Shown here piece by piece: positions 52,958-61,983 of a DNA stretch of 64,000 nucleotides. The notes under the pieces were generated by a model, which saw only the letters and a list, made by a program, of their open reading frames with translations, was not told the origin of the DNA and ran no database searches. The translations under genes were made by a program, and so were the position numbers. Position 1 is the first letter of the stretch, and every line of letters begins with the position of its first letter. The stretch is from an uncultured Pelagibacteraceae bacterium (lineage in GTDB: Bacteria; Pseudomonadota; Alphaproteobacteria; Pelagibacterales; Pelagibacteraceae), in contig CABZJN010000004.1 in NCBI GenBank assembly GCA_902526085.1, positions 16,440 through 80,439 on the forward strand, written 5' to 3'.

Positions 52958-53671
52958 ATGAAAATAAAATTTTATTTTAAGCTGATTAAGGATTTTGTAA
53001 GACTTGGTTTTAATTCAGACGGAATAACAAAATTACCAAAAGTTATTTTAAAATCTATTAAAACTGGAACTTATATGGACATTGGTTGCTACCATCCTTT
53101 TAAAGAGTCTCATACTGCACTTTTATTTAAAAACGGTTGGAGTGGCATAAATATAGATATCTCAAAAGAAAGTATAAGTTTATTCAAAATTTTAAGACCA
53201 AATGACCTGAACTTGAATTTAGGGTTGTCCTTGAAAAACGGTAAACAAAAAGCATACTTTGAAAAAAAAATTTCAACTGTATCCAGTTTGGATAAAACAC
53301 ATATAAAAAATATTGGCAGAAAAAACAAATTTATGAGAAATATTAATGTATACACATTAAAAAAAATCCGAGAATTATATAATATAAAAAAAATAGATTT
53401 TTTAAAAATGGACTGTGAGAGTTTAGATAGTCAAATTATATTAAATTGTGACTTTCGAACATTGAATTGTAGATATCTATGTGTAGAAGTTCTTCCCCAA
53501 GAAGTTTTTGGTTGGAATTATATTGAGCCAAAAAGAAAAACAAAAACTTATTATAAGAATTATTTTGTTAAATCTGAAATATATTTAAAATTGAAAAAAA
53601 ATTTTAAGTTAATATCTAATGACGACTATGCTTTTTTATTAAAAAATAAGACAAAATTAATTAAATTTTAA
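52958..53671 (+). CDS. FkbM-family methyltransferase
   Basis: Putative SAM-dependent methyltransferase of 237 residues. The FkbM (Methyltransf_21) core is visible: TYMDIGCYHPFKESHTALLF followed by GWSGINIDISKES, and later IDFLKMDCESLDSQIIL. The ATG at 52958 is chosen, 7 bases after the previous stop, because an earlier in-frame start overlaps that gene. Members usually methylate sugars or lipids in surface polysaccharides, so it is out of place behind a sugar-uptake operon. The base composition is very A/T-rich with many Lys/Asn codons. Its stop overlaps the convergent EamA gene by 11 bases. Confidence 0.75.
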   Translation: MKIKFYFKLIKDFVRLGFNSDGITKLPKVILKSIKTGTYMDIGCYHPFKESHTALLFKNGWSGINIDISKESISLFKILRPNDLNLNLGLSLKNGKQKAYFEKKISTVSSLDKTHIKNIGRKNKFMRNINVYTLKKIRELYNIKKIDFLKMDCESLDSQIILNCDFRTLNCRYLCVEVLPQEVFGWNYIEPKRKTKTYYKNYFVKSEIYLKLKKNFKLISNDDYAFLLKNKTKLIKF

Positions 53672-54539
53672 CCTTTTTTGAACTCTCAACTCTAATAAAC
53701 AAAACTCCAAAAATTATAATTCCAATAAGACCAATTATTTTACTTAAATCTGCCGGGACCCCAAAAAATAAAAAGTTGATTATTGTTGACCATAACAATT
53801 GTGAATATTGAAAATTAGTGACAAATGATAAATTAGATAATTGAATTGCATAAATAATTATAAAATGACTTACGAAACCAAAAATTCCCATAGCAACTAA
53901 ACCAATCCAATAAATATTATTTTCTATTGGCACCCAATTAAATGAAATATAAATTGTAAATATCAGGGCTCCAGTAACCGCAGTATAGAAAACTGCTGTA
54001 AATGGCTCATTGTTTCCAGAAATAAGTTTTGTAAAGAATTGATAAAGCGCCCAGCATACTGGTGGAACAATGGGGAAAATTAATTCTGGCGATAGTATTT
54101 TCATACTAGGACCTAAAGCATAAATAATTGATCCAAAACTTAGTAACATCAAGATGATACCTTTAGGGGATAAAATATCTTTTAAAAAATATGCTGATAA
54201 AAGTGACACAATTAGAGGTGCACTAAAAAACACAACATAAATATCGACTAAGTCAAATCTTTGTAAGGAGTTAAACATGAAAAATGTTGCGGTTACCATT
54301 AATAATGATCTGATAATTTGAATTTTAAAATTTCTTGATAAATTTAGTTTTGGTTTAAAGATTAAAAAATAAACACAAAGTGCTACAAAGTGGAAAAAAA
54401 ACCGACCCCATACGGCTTGTGTAACAGGCATTACATTTCCCAAATATTTAGCAGTTGAGTCCATGCACACAAATAAAAAAAAACCAGAGGCAGAAAGAAA
54501 AATTACTTTAATTAACGAAGCTTTTTGATTTTCTGGCAT
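53661..54539 (-). CDS. EamA-family (DMT) permease next to UxaA
   Basis: Inner-membrane transporter of 292 residues with about ten membrane segments in two EamA repeats; the first has FVCMDSTAKYLG and VWGRFFFHFVAL, the pattern of S-adenosylmethionine/amino-acid-type DMT members. The substrate cannot be read. It lies 28 bases behind the UxaA gene on the same strand, so it may move the sugar acid or a product of that enzyme. Its end overlaps the FkbM-type gene by 11 bases. Confidence 0.86.
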   Translation of the reverse strand: MPENQKASLIKVIFLSASGFFLFVCMDSTAKYLGNVMPVTQAVWGRFFFHFVALCVYFLIFKPKLNLSRNFKIQIIRSLLMVTATFFMFNSLQRFDLVDIYVVFFSAPLIVSLLSAYFLKDILSPKGIILMLLSFGSIIYALGPSMKILSPELIFPIVPPVCWALYQFFTKLISGNNEPFTAVFYTAVTGALIFTIYISFNWVPIENNIYWIGLVAMGIFGFVSHFIIIYAIQLSNLSFVTNFQYSQLLWSTIINFLFFGVPADLSKIIGLIGIIIFGVLFIRVESSKKVKI

Positions 54540-54567
54540 GAAATTTTATGAAAATATTTTCAAAAAG

Positions 54568-56073
54568 TTACATTACTACGCCTACTTGCCAAGGATTAAA
54601 TTCCTCGTCACCGTAGCCATTAATCTCACTTTTTGATTTATTTCCTGAGGCAGTATTTACAACTAGATCAAATATTTTTTTACCAACTTTTTCAACATCT
54701 TCTTTACCTTCTGCAATAGTCCCACAATTTATATCCATGTCTTCTTCCATTTTTTCATACATAGCGGTATTTGTTGATAATTTTAAACTTGGAACTGGTT
54801 TGCATCCAAAACATGAACCTCTTCCGGTTGTAAAACAAATTACATTTGCGCCTGAAGCAACTTGACCTGTCACAGATACAGGGTCATATCCTGGAGAATC
54901 CATAAAGTTAAAACCTTTATTTTTTAGTGGTTCTGCGTATTCAAGCACATCCTCTAGTATTGATTTACCACCTTTTGCAACTGCACCTAATGATTTTTCA
55001 AGTATTGTAGTTAAACCACCTCGTTTATTTCCAGGTGCAGGATTGTTATCCATAGTGCTATTATTAATTGAAGTGTAATTCTTCCACCATTTTAATCTTT
55101 TCATTAATTTGTTTGCAGTTTCTTGGCTATTTGCTCTATTAATCAAAAGATGTTCAGCCCCATAAATTTCAGGAGTTTCAGATAATATTGAACTACCACC
55201 TTTTTTAACTAACAAATCAGCAGCAACACCTAAAGCTGGATTTGCTGTAATACCAGAGTAGCCATCTGAGCCTCCACATTGAAGAGCTAAAGTTAAATGA
55301 CTAACAGATTGAGGTGATCTCTTTATCTTATTAGCCTCAGGTAAAAGATTTTTTATTTGTGATAAAACTTTTTCTACAATTTTTTTAGTGCCACCCTCAT
55401 CTTGAATTGTTAGAAAGTGAATTCTATTATGTTTTTTTAAAGACTCGTCAAATAAACTTACTTGTGCACATTCACAACCTAAGCCAATAACAAATACATG
55501 AGAAAAATTTGGATGGTTCTTAAAACCATCAATTGTTCTTTGAAACATTTGCATTCCTTCGCTCATAGTATTCATTCCACATCCAGTAGAGTGGGTGATA
55601 GGAACTATTCCATCTATGTTTGGAAAATCATTTAAAATGCTAGAATATTTTATTTTTTCAACAATAATCTTGGTAACAGTTGCCGAACAATTAACTGTAC
55701 TAACAATTCCTATATAATTTCTGGTAGCTACTTGATCGTTGTCTCTTAAAATTCCATTAAAATAGCTATCAACTTTTTCATCAACGATTGTTTTTTTACT
55801 TTTTACATGGAATTTCCTATCAAATTCTTTGAATTCCAAATTATGAGAATGAACATGTTCTCCAACAGTAATATTCTTTGATGCAAATCCAATTATTTGA
55901 TCATACTTAATTATAGGATCACCTTTGTTAATAGGCTTTAAACAAACTTTGTGTCCAAACGGGATAGGATCAATAGTACTTATCTCTTGACCATTAATTT
56001 TCGTTTTTTCTGGTATAATAAATTGACTTACACCAACATTATCATTCTTATTGAGTACAATTAGACTATTCAT
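54568..56073 (-). CDS. UxaA-family sugar-acid dehydratase (altronate/galactarate type)
   Basis: Iron-dependent dehydratase of 501 residues. The first ~90 residues form a SAF domain ending VGEHVHSHNLEF. The main domain has cysteines in TVNCSATVTK, THSTGCGMNTM, GLGCECAQVS and ALQCGGSDGYSGITANPALG, and the ending has CFTTGRGSCFGCKPVPSLKL and DINCGTIAEG, all family marks. It removes water from altronate, galactarate or a similar acid to give a 2-keto-3-deoxy acid. It is divergent by 47 bases from an IlvD/Edd dehydratase, so two unrelated dehydratases flank one promoter region. Confidence 0.9.
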   Translation of the reverse strand: MNSLIVLNKNDNVGVSQFIIPEKTKINGQEISTIDPIPFGHKVCLKPINKGDPIIKYDQIIGFASKNITVGEHVHSHNLEFKEFDRKFHVKSKKTIVDEKVDSYFNGILRDNDQVATRNYIGIVSTVNCSATVTKIIVEKIKYSSILNDFPNIDGIVPITHSTGCGMNTMSEGMQMFQRTIDGFKNHPNFSHVFVIGLGCECAQVSLFDESLKKHNRIHFLTIQDEGGTKKIVEKVLSQIKNLLPEANKIKRSPQSVSHLTLALQCGGSDGYSGITANPALGVAADLLVKKGGSSILSETPEIYGAEHLLINRANSQETANKLMKRLKWWKNYTSINNSTMDNNPAPGNKRGGLTTILEKSLGAVAKGGKSILEDVLEYAEPLKNKGFNFMDSPGYDPVSVTGQVASGANVICFTTGRGSCFGCKPVPSLKLSTNTAMYEKMEEDMDINCGTIAEGKEDVEKVGKKIFDLVVNTASGNKSKSEINGYGDEEFNPWQVGVVM

Positions 56074-56120
56074 TTTTTAATTTAAGTTTTATATATCAAT
56101 ATAATATATTTTATTAATTT

Positions 56121-57896
56121 ATGAAAAAGAAGAATTTAAGAAGTAAACAATGGTTTGACGACCCAAAAGATCCAGGTATGACAGCCATGTATTTAGAAAG
56201 ATATCTAAATTATGGTCTTACAAGAAAAGAACTTCAATCAGGAAATCCAATAATTGGAATAGCCCAATCTGGGAGTGATTTATCCCCATGTAACAGGCAT
56301 TTTTTGGATTTAAGTAAAAGAATTAAAGATGGAATTAGAAGAGCAGGTGGTATTCCGATGGAATTTCCTACTCACCCAATTCAAGAAACTGGAAAAAAGC
56401 CAACTGCAATGTTGGACAGAAACTTATCATATTTATCTTTGGTTGAGATACTTTATGGATACCCGCTTGATGGAGTTATACTTACAACTGGATGTGATAA
56501 AACTACCCCAGCAGCATTAATGGCAGCTGCAACAGTTAATATTCCTGCAATTGTTTTATCTGGTGGTCCAATGCTTGATGGAAATTATAAAGGAAAGAAA
56601 GCTGGTGCAGGAACCATTATTTGGGAAGCAAGAAGATTGCATGCTAAAGGAGAAATTAATTACGAAGAATTTATGGATATGGCAGCAGCATCTTCACCAA
56701 GCCCTGGTCATTGTAATACTATGGGAACCGCTTCATCAATGAATTCTGTTGCCGAGGCATTGGGAATGTCTTTACCAGGATGTGCAGTAATACCAGCTCC
56801 TTATAGAGAGAGAGAACAAATTTCTTTTGAGACTGGATCGAGAATTGTAAAAATGGTCCATGAAGATTTAACTCCTTCAAAAATTATGACAAAGAAAGCT
56901 TTTGAAAATGCTGTTATAGTTGCAAGTGCTATAGGAGCTTCTAGTAATTGTACAACACATTTAATTGCTATTGCAAAACATATGGGTGTTAAATTTGATT
57001 TATCTAATTGGCAAAAGCTTGGGCACAAAATACCTTTATTAGCAAACTGCCAACCTGCAGGTGAACATTTAATGGAAGGTTTTTATAGAGCTGGAGGAAT
57101 ACCAGCAATCATGAAAGAATTAATGAAGAATAATAAAATTCACCAAAACTTAATTACTGTAACTGGTAAAACAGTTGCGCAAAATTTAAGAAAAAAAATC
57201 GATGTAGATAGAAATGTGATTAAAACATTTAAAGATAATTTGACTGATAAGGCTGGGTTTCTGGTTATGAAAGGAAATTTCTTTTCATCTGCAATTATGA
57301 AGACTTCAGTAATCAGCAAAGAGTTTAGAGATAGATACTTATCAAACCCTAAACATCCAAATGTTTTTAAAGGAAAAGCAGTAGTTTTTGAGGGTCCAGA
57401 GGATTATCATAACAGGATTAATAGCAAGAAACTAAAAATAGATGAAAATTCTATTTTAATAATAAGAGGTTGTGGGCCTGTTGGATACCCTGGTTCTGCT
57501 GAGGTAGTTAATATGCAACCACCTGATAGACTACTAAAAAAAGGTATTAATGCACTTCCAACCCTTGGAGATGGAAGACAGAGTGGTACCTCCGAAAGCC
57601 CATCAATACTTCATGTATCACCAGAGTCTGCTGTTGGCGGTGATTTAGCTATTGTTAAGACAGGAGATAAAATGACAATAGATCTTAATAAAAGAAGAGT
57701 CGATCTTCAAATAACAAAGTTAGAATTTATTAAAAGAAGAAAAAAGAAAAGGATAAAAAAACTTACAAATCAAACTCCGTGGCAAGAAATATCTAGATCA
57801 AATGTTGGTCAACTTGAAGACGGCGCATGCATTATGTCAAGAGATCAGTATTTAGACATCACTAAAACAAAAGGTGTTCTTAGAAACTCTCATTAG
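56121..57896 (+). CDS. IlvD/Edd-family sugar-acid dehydratase
   Basis: Fe-S dehydratase of 591 residues. The cluster cysteines are visible in DLSPCNRHF, LTTGCDKTTPAALMAA and PSPGHCNTMGTASSMN; ANCQPAGEHLMEGF and GDGRQSGTSESPSILH are also typical. The sequence looks like the arabinonate/xylonate/fuconate-type branch rather than the valine/isoleucine enzyme; a housekeeping IlvD would not be expected in this setting. It starts the transcript leading to a hydroxyacid dehydrogenase (no gap) and the TRAP importer. The product would be a 2-keto-3-deoxy sugar acid. Confidence 0.88.
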   Translation: MKKKNLRSKQWFDDPKDPGMTAMYLERYLNYGLTRKELQSGNPIIGIAQSGSDLSPCNRHFLDLSKRIKDGIRRAGGIPMEFPTHPIQETGKKPTAMLDRNLSYLSLVEILYGYPLDGVILTTGCDKTTPAALMAAATVNIPAIVLSGGPMLDGNYKGKKAGAGTIIWEARRLHAKGEINYEEFMDMAAASSPSPGHCNTMGTASSMNSVAEALGMSLPGCAVIPAPYREREQISFETGSRIVKMVHEDLTPSKIMTKKAFENAVIVASAIGASSNCTTHLIAIAKHMGVKFDLSNWQKLGHKIPLLANCQPAGEHLMEGFYRAGGIPAIMKELMKNNKIHQNLITVTGKTVAQNLRKKIDVDRNVIKTFKDNLTDKAGFLVMKGNFFSSAIMKTSVISKEFRDRYLSNPKHPNVFKGKAVVFEGPEDYHNRINSKKLKIDENSILIIRGCGPVGYPGSAEVVNMQPPDRLLKKGINALPTLGDGRQSGTSESPSILHVSPESAVGGDLAIVKTGDKMTIDLNKRRVDLQITKLEFIKRRKKKRIKKLTNQTPWQEISRSNVGQLEDGACIMSRDQYLDITKTKGVLRNSH

Positions 57897-58865
57897 ATGA
57901 AACCAAAAATTTTAGTTTCTCGAAAAATTTCTGATGGTGCTGAAGAAATATTAAAAAAAGAATTTGATGTAACTCTTAATTTGGAAGACAAACCTTACAC
58001 ATATGAGGAATTAATAAAACTTTCTAATGAATATGATGGTTTAATATCTACAAGTTTTGATAAATTAGATAAAAATTTTTTTGATAGTTTAAATGGAAAA
58101 TTAAAAATTATTGGTCATGTTGGAGTTGGCTATGACAATATTCATACACAATCAGCTAAAGAAAAAAATATTAAGGTTTCAAATACACCAAATGTATTAA
58201 ATGATGCTGTAGCAGAAATAACAATTCTTTTAATTTTAGCATCGTCAAGAAGAATTGGTGAGGCTTATAATTTAGTTAAGACAAATACTTGGAAAGATCA
58301 TAGACCAGATATTACTAAATTAATGGTTGGTAATGAAATTACAGGAAAAACTTTAGGCATAATAGGTATGGGAAGGATCGGACAAATAGTTGCAGATAGG
58401 GCTAGAGCGTTTAAAATGAAGATAGTTTATTACAACAGAAATAAGTTAACTAGTGATTTAGAAAAAGATGCAACTTATTACCCTGATTTAAAATCAATGC
58501 TACCAAATTGTGATTATGTAAGTTTGCATACTCCTGCTACCCCAGAAACTAAAAATATAATTAATTCAGAAAGTTTAAAATTATTTCCAAATCATTCAGT
58601 GTTTATAAATACATCAAGAGGATCAACTGTTGATGATGATGCTCTGATTAAAGCTTTACAAAATAAAAAAATCTATGGAGCTGGATTAGATGTTTTCAAT
58701 AATGAGCCTAACCTTGATAAGAGATACCTAGAGTTAGAAAATTGTTTTGTTCTTCCTCATGTAGGTAGTGCGACACATGAAACTCGATTAGCTATGAGTA
58801 TGTTAGCTGTAAAAAATATAAAATGTTTTTTCTCTCAAAAACCTCTTTTATCAGAAGTTGTTTAA
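57897..58865 (+). CDS. D-2-hydroxyacid dehydrogenase (glyoxylate/hydroxypyruvate reductase type)
   Basis: NAD(P)-dependent enzyme of 322 residues with IGHVGVGYDNIH, the nucleotide motif LGIIGMGRIGQIVADRA, catalytic Arg in INTSRGSTVDDD, Glu in FNNEPNLD and His in LPHVGSATHETR. The plan is that of GyaR/GhrB-like enzymes that handle glyoxylate, glycolate or 2-ketogluconate. It starts directly after the IlvD-type gene. Its role may be to reduce or oxidise a two- or six-carbon acid from the sugar-acid path. Confidence 0.88.
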   Translation: MKPKILVSRKISDGAEEILKKEFDVTLNLEDKPYTYEELIKLSNEYDGLISTSFDKLDKNFFDSLNGKLKIIGHVGVGYDNIHTQSAKEKNIKVSNTPNVLNDAVAEITILLILASSRRIGEAYNLVKTNTWKDHRPDITKLMVGNEITGKTLGIIGMGRIGQIVADRARAFKMKIVYYNRNKLTSDLEKDATYYPDLKSMLPNCDYVSLHTPATPETKNIINSESLKLFPNHSVFINTSRGSTVDDDALIKALQNKKIYGAGLDVFNNEPNLDKRYLELENCFVLPHVGSATHETRLAMSMLAVKNIKCFFSQKPLLSEVV

Positions 58866-58977
58866 ACAATACAACTTTTAGTTGTAATTATATAAACTAA
58901 TTATTTTTAGAATTTTATTTCTGCCTTTTATTTGAATTTTTTTTCTCTTTATGTTTAAATTTAGAAAAACATAACCG

Positions 58978-58983
58978 AGAGGG
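58978..58983 (+). promoter_or_regulatory. Strong ribosome site of the TRAP binding protein
   Basis: AGAGGG stands 6 bases before the ATG at 58990, matching the sites before the other binding-protein genes. The 124-base gap upstream is extremely AT-rich and shows only a weak hairpin. Confidence 0.8.
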
Positions 58984-58989
58984 AAAATA

Positions 58990-60006
58990 ATGTTAAAATT
59001 AATAACAAAAATAACTGCTGCGATTGCTGTAGTGTCTATTGCTTTATTTGGTTCTGCTTATGCAAAAACTTTAAAAATAGAAACTCACTTTACAGCTAGT
59101 TCACCAAATGGTGAAGTTGCAGCTCAATTCGCTAAAAACGTAGAAAAGTTTTCTGGCGGAAGCTTAAAAGTACAAATGTTCTACTCATCATCAGTTACAG
59201 GAAAGTCTGCTGAGGTATTTAACTCTGCACAAACTGGAATTATTGACTGTGATATGACAGGTGCTGGTTACCAAACTGGTAAAAACGCCGCTTTCCAATT
59301 CGCAGGTGACGTTATGGGTGGATATGATAACCCGTATCAACAATATGACTTCTTAAAGTTCCCAGGAGCTCAAGAAGCTGTTGATGCACTATACAACAAA
59401 TATGGAATGACTTTGATCGGTTGGTGGATACCAGGACATGAGTCTTTAATATCTAGCAAACCTATTCCAGATGTTGCATCTATTAAAGACTTTAAATTTA
59501 GATCACCTCCAGGAATGGAAAGTATGATCTTTACAGCATTAGGTGCTAAGCCGATCGTGATGGATTTTGGTGAAGTTCCAACTGCTTTACAAACTGGTCT
59601 AATTGACGGTGCCGACTATTCATCTTTAGCTACAAACTATGCAGGTGGACATTATGAGCAAAATAAATATGCTACATATCCAGGTTTCCACTCTATGCCT
59701 GCTGACCATTTAGCTTGTAATACAAAAGTTTGGAATAAGTTAAAGCCTCATGAAAAAGGTGCTATGCTAGCAGCAATCGAAATCTGTGGTAGAACAATCA
59801 CTAGTTTAGTTGAGAGAAAAAATGCTGAAGCAGTTAAAGCTTTAACTGCTATGGGTGTTACTCTTCATGACTGGTCTAGAGAAGATAGACTTAAGTTCAG
59901 AAATGCTGCACTTGGAGCTTGGGAAGAATGGAAGAAAAAATCTCCTGAAGCTGCTGCTCTTATTGAGATACACAAAGCTTACATGAAAGCTAACGGTATC
60001 CTATAA
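58990..60006 (+). CDS. dctP: TRAP transporter binding protein (DctP family)
   Basis: Periplasmic receptor of a TRAP importer for carboxylates, 338 residues. Signal peptide to about AYAKT (residue 26), then the DctP core: LKIETHFTASSPNGEVAAQFAK, FNSAQTGIIDCDMTGAGYQ, and KDFKFRSPPGMESMIFTALGAKPIVM with the ligand-binding Arg near residue 175. FGEVPTALQTGLIDGAD is the classic TRAP motif. The ligand is probably a sugar acid or keto acid given the dehydratase and dehydrogenase neighbours. A hairpin follows 26 bases after the stop. Confidence 0.93.
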   Translation: MLKLITKITAAIAVVSIALFGSAYAKTLKIETHFTASSPNGEVAAQFAKNVEKFSGGSLKVQMFYSSSVTGKSAEVFNSAQTGIIDCDMTGAGYQTGKNAAFQFAGDVMGGYDNPYQQYDFLKFPGAQEAVDALYNKYGMTLIGWWIPGHESLISSKPIPDVASIKDFKFRSPPGMESMIFTALGAKPIVMDFGEVPTALQTGLIDGADYSSLATNYAGGHYEQNKYATYPGFHSMPADHLACNTKVWNKLKPHEKGAMLAAIEICGRTITSLVERKNAEAVKALTAMGVTLHDWSREDRLKFRNAALGAWEEWKKKSPEAAALIEIHKAYMKANGIL

Positions 60007-60031
60007 TTATTAGCAACATAAAATAAATATT

Positions 60032-60053
60032 GAAGGGCCTGAGAGGGCCCTTC
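60032..60053 (+). terminator. Hairpin terminator after dctP
   Basis: An 8-base GC-rich stem (60032-60039 with 60046-60053) around a 6-base loop. The T-rich part that follows is broken by G and A residues, so termination may be weaker than at the other binding-protein genes. The small permease starts 22 bases later. Confidence 0.7.
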
Positions 60054-60074
60054 TTGTAAATAATTTTTTTGCCA

Positions 60075-60659
60075 ATGGACGATAAAGAGCTTCAAGATAA
60101 ACAATTAAAAGAGCAAAGTGAAAAAGTTGCAAGTAAAGACGATTTTCCAATATTTTGGATAGATAGAATTTCTCTATTTTTAAGCCATACAATAAAATAT
60201 TTAATTCCTGTAATAGTACTTGTGATGATGTACGAAATTTTCATGAGATATGTCTTGTTTAAACCTACCCTATGGGCCAATGAATTATGCCTATGGTTGG
60301 CTGGTGTTTGTTATTTAGTCGGAGGCATATATGCTACAAGATTAAGAAGCCATATTAGAATAGTATTATTATACGATTATGTTAGTAGACCAACACAGCG
60401 AATTTTTGATTTAATTAGTACTATAGTTATTGTTCTTTTTGCAGGGGCTGTAATTTATGGTGGTATGGAGGATGCTTACAGATCATTTGTAAACTGGGAG
60501 AGATTTGCAACGTATTGGGACCCACCGATACCAGCTACTATGAAACCACTTACACTAATATGTGTATTTCTTATTGCACTTCAGTCTATTAACAATTTAA
60601 TAATTGATTGGAGAAATCCTAAAGAAAGACAATACGATCCCGCTAAAGATTTAGAATAA
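60075..60659 (+). CDS. dctQ: TRAP transporter small permease (DctQ family)
   Basis: Membrane subunit of 194 residues with four membrane segments. The family stretch YEIFMRYVLFKPTLWANELCLWLAG, with the conserved RYVF-like and W-N-E motifs, is in the first third. The ATG at 60075 is preferred to a TTG two codons earlier. It begins 22 bases after the terminator behind dctP and is followed one base later by dctM. Confidence 0.9.
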   Translation: MDDKELQDKQLKEQSEKVASKDDFPIFWIDRISLFLSHTIKYLIPVIVLVMMYEIFMRYVLFKPTLWANELCLWLAGVCYLVGGIYATRLRSHIRIVLLYDYVSRPTQRIFDLISTIVIVLFAGAVIYGGMEDAYRSFVNWERFATYWDPPIPATMKPLTLICVFLIALQSINNLIIDWRNPKERQYDPAKDLE

Positions 60660-60660
60660 C

Positions 60661-61983
60661 ATGGAATTTGAAATAGGAACACTCTCGATAATACTTATTG
60701 TTGGATTACTAGCTCTTATAGCTATTGGTGTTCCAATGGGTTTTGCCTCAGGTTTTATGGGTGCTGTACTCGTATTTTTATACATAGGTGAGCATGCATT
60801 AGGAATTTTACTTTCAAGATATTATTCTCTTGTTGTAACGTATTCTTTCTTATCAGTACCCTTATTTATATTTATGGCCTCCTTACTTGAACGCTCTAAC
60901 ATCGCGAGAGATTTATATGATGCATTAAATGCTTGGTTAAGAAAAACTAGAGGAGGGGTAGGTGTTGTAACTGCAATCATGGCAACAATCATGGCTGCCA
61001 TGAGTGGAATTATTGGAGGAGAAATAGTTTTATTAGGGCTGATTGCGCTACCTCAGATGTTGAGATTGAAATATGATCAAGATATGTCGATTGGTATTAT
61101 TTGTGCATCAGGTTCTCTTGGTACAATGATACCTCCATCTATTGTTTTAATTATATATGGATTAACAACAGAAACATCAATTACAATGTTATTCCAAGAA
61201 GCTATTGTTCCAGGTTTAATGATTTCAGGTTTAATAATTACTTACATTCTAATACGAACAAGATTACAACCGCATCTTGCACCATTAAGTGATGAGCCAG
61301 CTTTAACTTTAAAAGAAAAAATGTCCTATCTTCCAGGACTACTACCACCAATTGGTATTGTAATAATTGTTTTAGGTTCAATTTATTCTGGAATAACAGG
61401 TATCACTGAAGCAGCTGGAATGGGTGTAGTTGCAACATTAATTATAATAGGTGCAAGAAAAGAGCTTACATGGTTTTTATTTAAAGATGCACTTGTTAGA
61501 ACTTTTAAAGCATCAGGTACGATTTTAACAATTACATTTGGAGCTACAGTTTTAGCTGGAGCTTATTCTTTAGCGGGTGGACCAACTTATGTAGCTGAAA
61601 CAATTTTAGCTTATGATTTAAAACCAATGTATTTAATCTTTATGATGCAAGTAATGTTTTTGATAATGGGTGCTTTTATGGATTGGGTTGGAATTGTTCT
61701 TCTAGCAATGCCTGTATTTTTACCAATAGTTCTTGCACTCGGTTTTGATCCTATTTGGTTTGGAATACTATTTTGTGTTAATATGCAAGTATCATTTTTA
61801 AGCCCACCTTTTGGTCCAGCAGCTTTTTATTTAAAATCAGTAGCACCTCCACATATTTCATTAACAGATATTTTCAGAGGATTTGCTCCATTCGTAGTAA
61901 TTCAGTTAATTGTTTTAGCATGTGTAATGTACTTTCCAGAGGCAATGACACAAAATTTCCACGAATTCGTACCCAAAAAATAA
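60661..61983 (+). CDS. dctM: TRAP transporter large permease (DctM family)
   Basis: Main ion-coupled channel of the TRAP importer, 440 residues with about twelve membrane segments. The DctM marks are IALPQMLRLKYDQDMSIG, ASGSLGTMIPPSIVLIIYG near residue 150, GAFMDWVGIVLLAMPVFLPI and VSFLSPPFGPAAFYLKSV. It lies one base after dctQ, and a GarR-type reductase starts directly after its stop, a common pairing in sugar-acid operons. Confidence 0.94.
   Translation: MEFEIGTLSIILIVGLLALIAIGVPMGFASGFMGAVLVFLYIGEHALGILLSRYYSLVVTYSFLSVPLFIFMASLLERSNIARDLYDALNAWLRKTRGGVGVVTAIMATIMAAMSGIIGGEIVLLGLIALPQMLRLKYDQDMSIGIICASGSLGTMIPPSIVLIIYGLTTETSITMLFQEAIVPGLMISGLIITYILIRTRLQPHLAPLSDEPALTLKEKMSYLPGLLPPIGIVIIVLGSIYSGITGITEAAGMGVVATLIIIGARKELTWFLFKDALVRTFKASGTILTITFGATVLAGAYSLAGGPTYVAETILAYDLKPMYLIFMMQVMFLIMGAFMDWVGIVLLAMPVFLPIVLALGFDPIWFGILFCVNMQVSFLSPPFGPAAFYLKSVAPPHISLTDIFRGFAPFVVIQLIVLACVMYFPEAMTQNFHEFVPKK

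Noticed and set aside
58870..58886. Small hairpin (6-base stem, 5-base loop) after the hydroxyacid dehydrogenase upstream of dctP.
   Set aside because: The stem is all weak pairs apart from two, and no T run follows, so it is not supported as a terminator.
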